Of a DNA stretch of 9,341 bases, positions 7,025 to 9,341 are shown piece by piece (the first letter of the stretch is position 1; each line of letters opens with the position of its first letter). The position numbers and the translations under genes were made by a program. The stretch lies in contig JAALLB010000052.1 in the NCBI GenBank assembly GCA_011087745.1, forward strand, positions 1 to 9,341, written 5' to 3'. The DNA is from Hyphomicrobiales bacterium. GTDB lineage: Bacteria; Pseudomonadota; Alphaproteobacteria; Rhizobiales; Rhizobiaceae. Under the pieces are notes generated by a model. That model saw only the letters and a program-made list of their open reading frames with translations. It was not told where the DNA came from and made no database searches.

Positions 7025-7906
7025 ATGAACAAGAAACCTATATTGCTGCTTAGCGCAGCACTTTTTTCTGTGCCGATAGGTATTGCCAATGCGGGAGATC
7101 GTTATTCAACGCCGCCTGCTGTAACGCTTTCACCTGATTTGGCTTCACCCTGGATTTTACAACTCAAACGTCCTGCACAAAATGGACAAAGAGCCCAGGT
7201 TGAACTTGCCAAGCCAAAACCAAAAGTGGTGCGTAAGATAAAGAAGAAGAAAACAGCCTGGGGCTTCAAAAAGAAAACGACCCAAAGGAACACGGCAAAT
7301 CGTCAGGTAAGGGCAACCGGTATTTTTGCAGGCTTAAACACTGCACCGGCCGCAACACCCAGAACGATCTATCGTAAGAAAAAGCCTGTTGCATACAACC
7401 GTGTTGCTTCAACGCCGCGAGCCAATCAATCTCCGGCGCAACGCCCGCTTGATCCTCAATTTTTACCACAAATGGTCTCCTACCAAACAAGTCAGAAACC
7501 AGGTACGATTGTTATCAATACAAACACGCGCCATTTATATTTAGTCATGGGTGATGGCAAGGCACGCCGTTATGGCGTTGGTGTTGGCAAACAAGGCTTT
7601 GAATGGTCAGGTACTGAAAAAGTGACCCGCAAAAAAGAGTGGCCTAGCTGGACACCACCAAAGGAAATGATTGCTCGCGAACGAAAAAAAGGTCGTGAAT
7701 TACCAGCATTTATGGAAGGTGGCCCTGCAAACCCAATGGGTGCACGTGCAATTTACCTTGGGAGCACACTTTACCGCATTCATGGCACGAACCAGCCATG
7801 GACAATTGGTCAAGCCGTATCATCTGGCTGCATACGAATGCGCAATGAAGATGTAATGGATCTTTATGAGCGGGTTCGTCGGGGTGCAAAGGTTATTGTT
7901 TCCTAG
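7025..7906 (+). CDS. L,D-transpeptidase (YkuD domain) with Sec signal peptide and basic linker
   Basis: This periplasmic enzyme is expected to form 3-3 crosslinks in peptidoglycan or to attach proteins to it. Residues 1-23 are a Sec signal peptide ending IANA. Residues 24 to about 155 are a low-complexity region rich in Lys, Arg and Pro, including a very basic run near 63-86, which could bind the cell wall or an anionic polymer. The YkuD catalytic domain occupies about 160-293. It has RYGVGVGKQGFEWSG and PSWTPP, then the catalytic HGT...SSGCIRM motif with His253 and Cys269, 16 residues apart as in the family. The protein ends right after the domain. ATG 7025 is preceded by a weak GTGAG. The next gene is a paralogue. 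A nearby CATAAT (6934-6939) might be a -10 element but lacks a good -35. Confidence 0.93.
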   Translation: MNKKPILLLSAALFSVPIGIANAGDRYSTPPAVTLSPDLASPWILQLKRPAQNGQRAQVELAKPKPKVVRKIKKKKTAWGFKKKTTQRNTANRQVRATGIFAGLNTAPAATPRTIYRKKKPVAYNRVASTPRANQSPAQRPLDPQFLPQMVSYQTSQKPGTIVINTNTRHLYLVMGDGKARRYGVGVGKQGFEWSGTEKVTRKKEWPSWTPPKEMIARERKKGRELPAFMEGGPANPMGARAIYLGSTLYRIHGTNQPWTIGQAVSSGCIRMRNEDVMDLYERVRRGAKVIVS

Positions 7907-7933
7907 AAACAGGATCTATATCAAAAAATGTTG

Positions 7934-7966
7934 AAAGGCAGGAAAGTAAAATTTCCTGCCTTTTTT
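7934..7966 (+). terminator. Intrinsic terminator after the first L,D-transpeptidase
   Basis: A perfect 12-base-pair stem (7934-7945 with 7952-7963, AAAGGCAGGAAA pairing TTTCCTGCCTTT) closes on a six-base loop and runs into six T (7961-7966). It begins 28 bases after the stop codon and should separate the transcripts of the two transpeptidases. Confidence 0.92.
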
Positions 7967-7975
7967 GGTAACCTG

Positions 7976-8003
7976 TTGAAAATGAACAGTAAACTTCTAC
8001 AAT
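7976..8003 (+). promoter_or_regulatory. Candidate sigma-70 promoter for the second L,D-transpeptidase
   Basis: TTGAAA (7976-7981, five of six matches) and TACAAT (7998-8003, five of six matches) are separated by 16 bases. They lie directly after the terminator of the preceding gene. Transcription would begin near 8010, leaving a leader of about 118 bases before ATG 8128. A second, weaker -35-like TTGACT occurs at 8046-8051 without a good -10. Confidence 0.5.
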
Positions 8004-8032
8004 TATGCCATTCATCGTAGCGCCTTAGAAAA

Positions 8033-8112
8033 AGGAGGAATTTCTTTGACTTGTTTGTAATGATTTTTCTGATTAAAAAGGCAATATGGGCATGAAAACA
8101 ATTCCGGTGTAA
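8033..8112 (+). other. Leader with a perfect Shine-Dalgarno and a chain of three tiny overlapping ORFs
   Basis: AGGAGG (8033-8038) stands seven bases before TTG 8046, which opens a four-codon ORF (M-T-C-L, stop 8058-8060). Its stop overlaps ATG 8060 (TAATG), opening an 11-codon ORF reading MIFLIKKAIWA to TGA 8093-8095. That stop overlaps ATG 8092 (ATGA), opening a six-codon ORF reading MKTIPV to TAA 8110-8112. The transpeptidase ATG follows 15 bases later with its own AGGG. The best Shine-Dalgarno in the region thus serves no recognisable gene. Whether any of these ORFs is translated is unknown; such short frames easily arise by chance. Confidence 0.25.
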
Positions 8113-8127
8113 ATTAGGGTGGATCAG

Positions 8128-8835
8128 ATGATTTCAAGAAGAGAAAAATTAAAAGTGCTATTGGCAGGTACTGCAGTTGCTGCAAATTTTGGCTTAATAA
8201 ACAACGCTGTTGCTCAAAAAGAGCGTGTTTACAACTATGCGGACCAGCGCTGGGAAGAAGTTGATTTAAGCGTCATTCGCACAGATCGCCGTGTTCCTAC
8301 AAAATATAACCGCAGAAACGTACGCATTAATACAAAGCTGCCAGTCGGAACGATCATCATCCATACAGACAAGAAATTCCTGTATCATGTTACCGGCAAG
8401 AACAAAGCTACCCGTTATGGTGTGGGTGTTGGACGTGAAGGCTTTGCATGGAATGGCGATGCAACGATCAAGCGTAAAGCAGAATGGCCAACCTGGACAC
8501 CGCCAGCAGAAATGCGCGCCAGAGAGAAAGAAAAAGGTATCATTCTGCCAATTACCCAAAAAGGCGGCATTGATAACCCATTGGGAGCTAGAGCACTTTA
8601 CCTTTACCAAGGCAATCGGGACACGCTCTACCGTATTCATGGCACGAACCAACCTTGGTCAATTGGCCTGAATCTTTCATCAGGTTGCATACGTATGCTG
8701 AACAAGGATGTTGAACACCTTTATGAAAAGGTAAAGCTGGGAAGCAAAGTTGTGGTTGTTGGTCCAGGTCAAAAATCTGCGAAAGGATTTTCGGAAAACA
8801 TAAATCCGCTAGCAGCCTTATTTGGCTCTAACTAA
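8128..8835 (+). CDS. L,D-transpeptidase (YkuD domain) with twin-arginine signal
   Basis: This 235-residue paralogue of the preceding gene is expected to crosslink peptidoglycan in the periplasm. The N-terminus SRREKLKVLLAG (3-14), followed by a mildly hydrophobic stretch and an AVA-Q cleavage site near 29, looks like a Tat signal, unlike the Sec signal of its neighbour. The YkuD domain spans about 73-207. It shows RYGVGVGREGFAWNG, PTWTPP, and the catalytic HGT...SSGCIRM motif with His171 and Cys187. By eye somewhat over half of the domain residues match the upstream enzyme; this copy has four extra residues before TLYRIHGT and a short C-terminal tail, but lacks the long basic linker. GTG 8119 could add three residues. 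ATG 8128 is preferred because AGGGTGG (8115-8121) lies at a suitable distance before it. Confidence 0.93.
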   Translation: MISRREKLKVLLAGTAVAANFGLINNAVAQKERVYNYADQRWEEVDLSVIRTDRRVPTKYNRRNVRINTKLPVGTIIIHTDKKFLYHVTGKNKATRYGVGVGREGFAWNGDATIKRKAEWPTWTPPAEMRAREKEKGIILPITQKGGIDNPLGARALYLYQGNRDTLYRIHGTNQPWSIGLNLSSGCIRMLNKDVEHLYEKVKLGSKVVVVGPGQKSAKGFSENINPLAALFGSN

Positions 8836-8856
8836 GTTGCGTTCATCAAAATTCTC

Positions 8857-8882
8857 AAAGCCCGTTCATAGCGGGCTTTTTT
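8857..8882 (+). terminator. Intrinsic terminator after the second L,D-transpeptidase
   Basis: An eight-pair stem (8857-8864 with 8872-8879, AAAGCCCG pairing CGGGCTTT) encloses a seven-base loop and ends in a run of six T (8877-8882), followed by another TTTT after one G. It lies about 20 bases after the stop codon and isolates the LysR-type gene downstream. Confidence 0.9.
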
Positions 8883-8885
8883 GTT

Positions 8886-8914
8886 TTGAAAATTGATCAA
8901 GACTGGCTAAGTAT
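8886..8914 (+). promoter_or_regulatory. Weak candidate promoter for the LysR gene, possibly giving a leaderless mRNA
   Basis: TTGAAA (8886-8891) is followed after 17 bases by AAGTAT (8909-8914), a poor -10. Only 38 bases separate the preceding T-run from ATG 8921, and the bases directly before the ATG are a T-run with no Shine-Dalgarno. If this promoter is real, transcription would start at or next to the ATG. Confidence 0.2.
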
Positions 8915-8920
8915 TTTTTC

Positions 8921-9325
8921 ATGAGCCGTTTTGATGACATGGAAGTTTTCACAAAAGTTGTCGTTGTTGGCAGCATGTCAGGTGCAGCACGTGAAATGGG
9001 ATTATCACCCGCAGTAATTTCCAAGCGATTGCAACGTTTGGAAGAACGCCTGGGAACCCGTCTGCTCAACCGTACTACGCGACAAATTTCTTTAACTGAA
9101 GCAGGTGAAGGGTTTTACGATCGTGTCGTTGCCATTTTGGCAGGGGTTGAAGATGCAGAAGCTTTTGTTGGTTTTGGGTCAACAGATGCACGAGGCCTAT
9201 TAAAGATTTCCGGCCCCACTTCATTTGGACGCATGCATATCGCACCCAATCTCATCAAATTCATGAAAGCCAATCCAAACCTTACCTTAACGTCAACTCG
9301 GGATAAGGGCTGTATTTCCGATTGA
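8921..9325 (+). CDS. LysR-type transcriptional regulator, truncated or frameshifted
   Basis: The first 60 or so residues are a LysR winged helix-turn-helix domain: FDDMEVFTKVV, a helix-turn-helix across about 18-40 (GSMSGAAREMGLSPAVISKR), then RLGTRLLNRTTRQISLTEAG. A linker helix follows, and the effector-binding domain begins properly at GLLKISGPTSFGRMHIAPNLIKFM (92-115) and ANPNLTL. After about residue 123 the sequence stops resembling the family and ends at TGA 9323-9325 with 134 residues, against about 300 for intact members. The +1 frame is open from 9291 to the window edge, so a frameshift between about 9287 and 9320 is the simplest explanation; the rest of the gene would lie beyond the window. 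As it stands the product could bind DNA but would lack ligand sensing. ATG 8921 is the family-typical start but has no Shine-Dalgarno. Its target genes cannot be told from this sequence. Confidence 0.8.
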   Translation: MSRFDDMEVFTKVVVVGSMSGAAREMGLSPAVISKRLQRLEERLGTRLLNRTTRQISLTEAGEGFYDRVVAILAGVEDAEAFVGFGSTDARGLLKISGPTSFGRMHIAPNLIKFMKANPNLTLTSTRDKGCISD

Positions 9326-9341
9326 TTTGAGGTTGATTGAT

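Noticed and set aside
8291..8671. Long plus-strand and minus-strand ORFs over the second transpeptidase gene
   Set aside because: They have no family likeness and lie in alternative frames of a gene with intact catalytic motifs, so they are shadows.
9308..9325. TGA read as tryptophan, rescuing the LysR frame
   Set aside because: hisZ clearly ends with TGA, a second in-frame TGA follows at 9338-9340, and the residues around the LysR stop do not resemble the family in this frame.

Overview
The window looks like chromosomal core sequence from an alphaproteobacterium, most likely of the order Hyphomicrobiales (Rhizobiales), with a moderate GC content for that group. The main evidence is the compact hisS-hisZ-hisG block (histidyl-tRNA synthetase, its paralogue HisZ, and short-form HisG), the alphaproteobacterial style of the HisRS motif 2 region, a DUF2927 protein, and a pair of L,D-transpeptidases of the type that is abundant in this order. 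I see no mobile element, integrase, CRISPR array, rRNA or tRNA, and no gene-free stretch longer than about 300 bases.

Layout. At 53-598 (+) lies a DUF805 membrane protein gene interrupted by an in-frame TAG. A strong bidirectional hairpin at 621-656 separates it from a minus-strand group: a twin-arginine-exported family 3 glycoside hydrolase (NagZ-like, 680-1795), hisG (1884-2600), hisZ (2597-3685) and hisS (3690-5162), transcribed in the order hisS, hisZ, hisG and possibly on into the hydrolase. After a 226-base gap comes tag (5389-6009, -), a DNA repair glycosylase. It diverges from a secreted DUF2927 protein (6129-6860, +), and a perfect inverted repeat lies between them. Two adjacent L,D-transpeptidase genes follow (7025-7906 and 8128-8835, both +), each with its own hairpin terminator. 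A LysR-type regulator (8921-9325, +) stops early, 16 bases before the window ends.

Functions. hisS, hisZ and hisG join histidine charging to the first step of histidine biosynthesis: HisZ is the regulatory partner that short HisG requires. The GH3 enzyme and the two L,D-transpeptidases all act on peptidoglycan in the periplasm; one transpeptidase has a Sec-type signal and the other a Tat-type signal, as does the hydrolase. Nothing here is clearly a new system. The points most worth a second look are the Sec/Tat paralogue pair, a chain of tiny overlapping ORFs behind a perfect Shine-Dalgarno in the leader of the second transpeptidase, and the two broken genes, each close to one end of the window.
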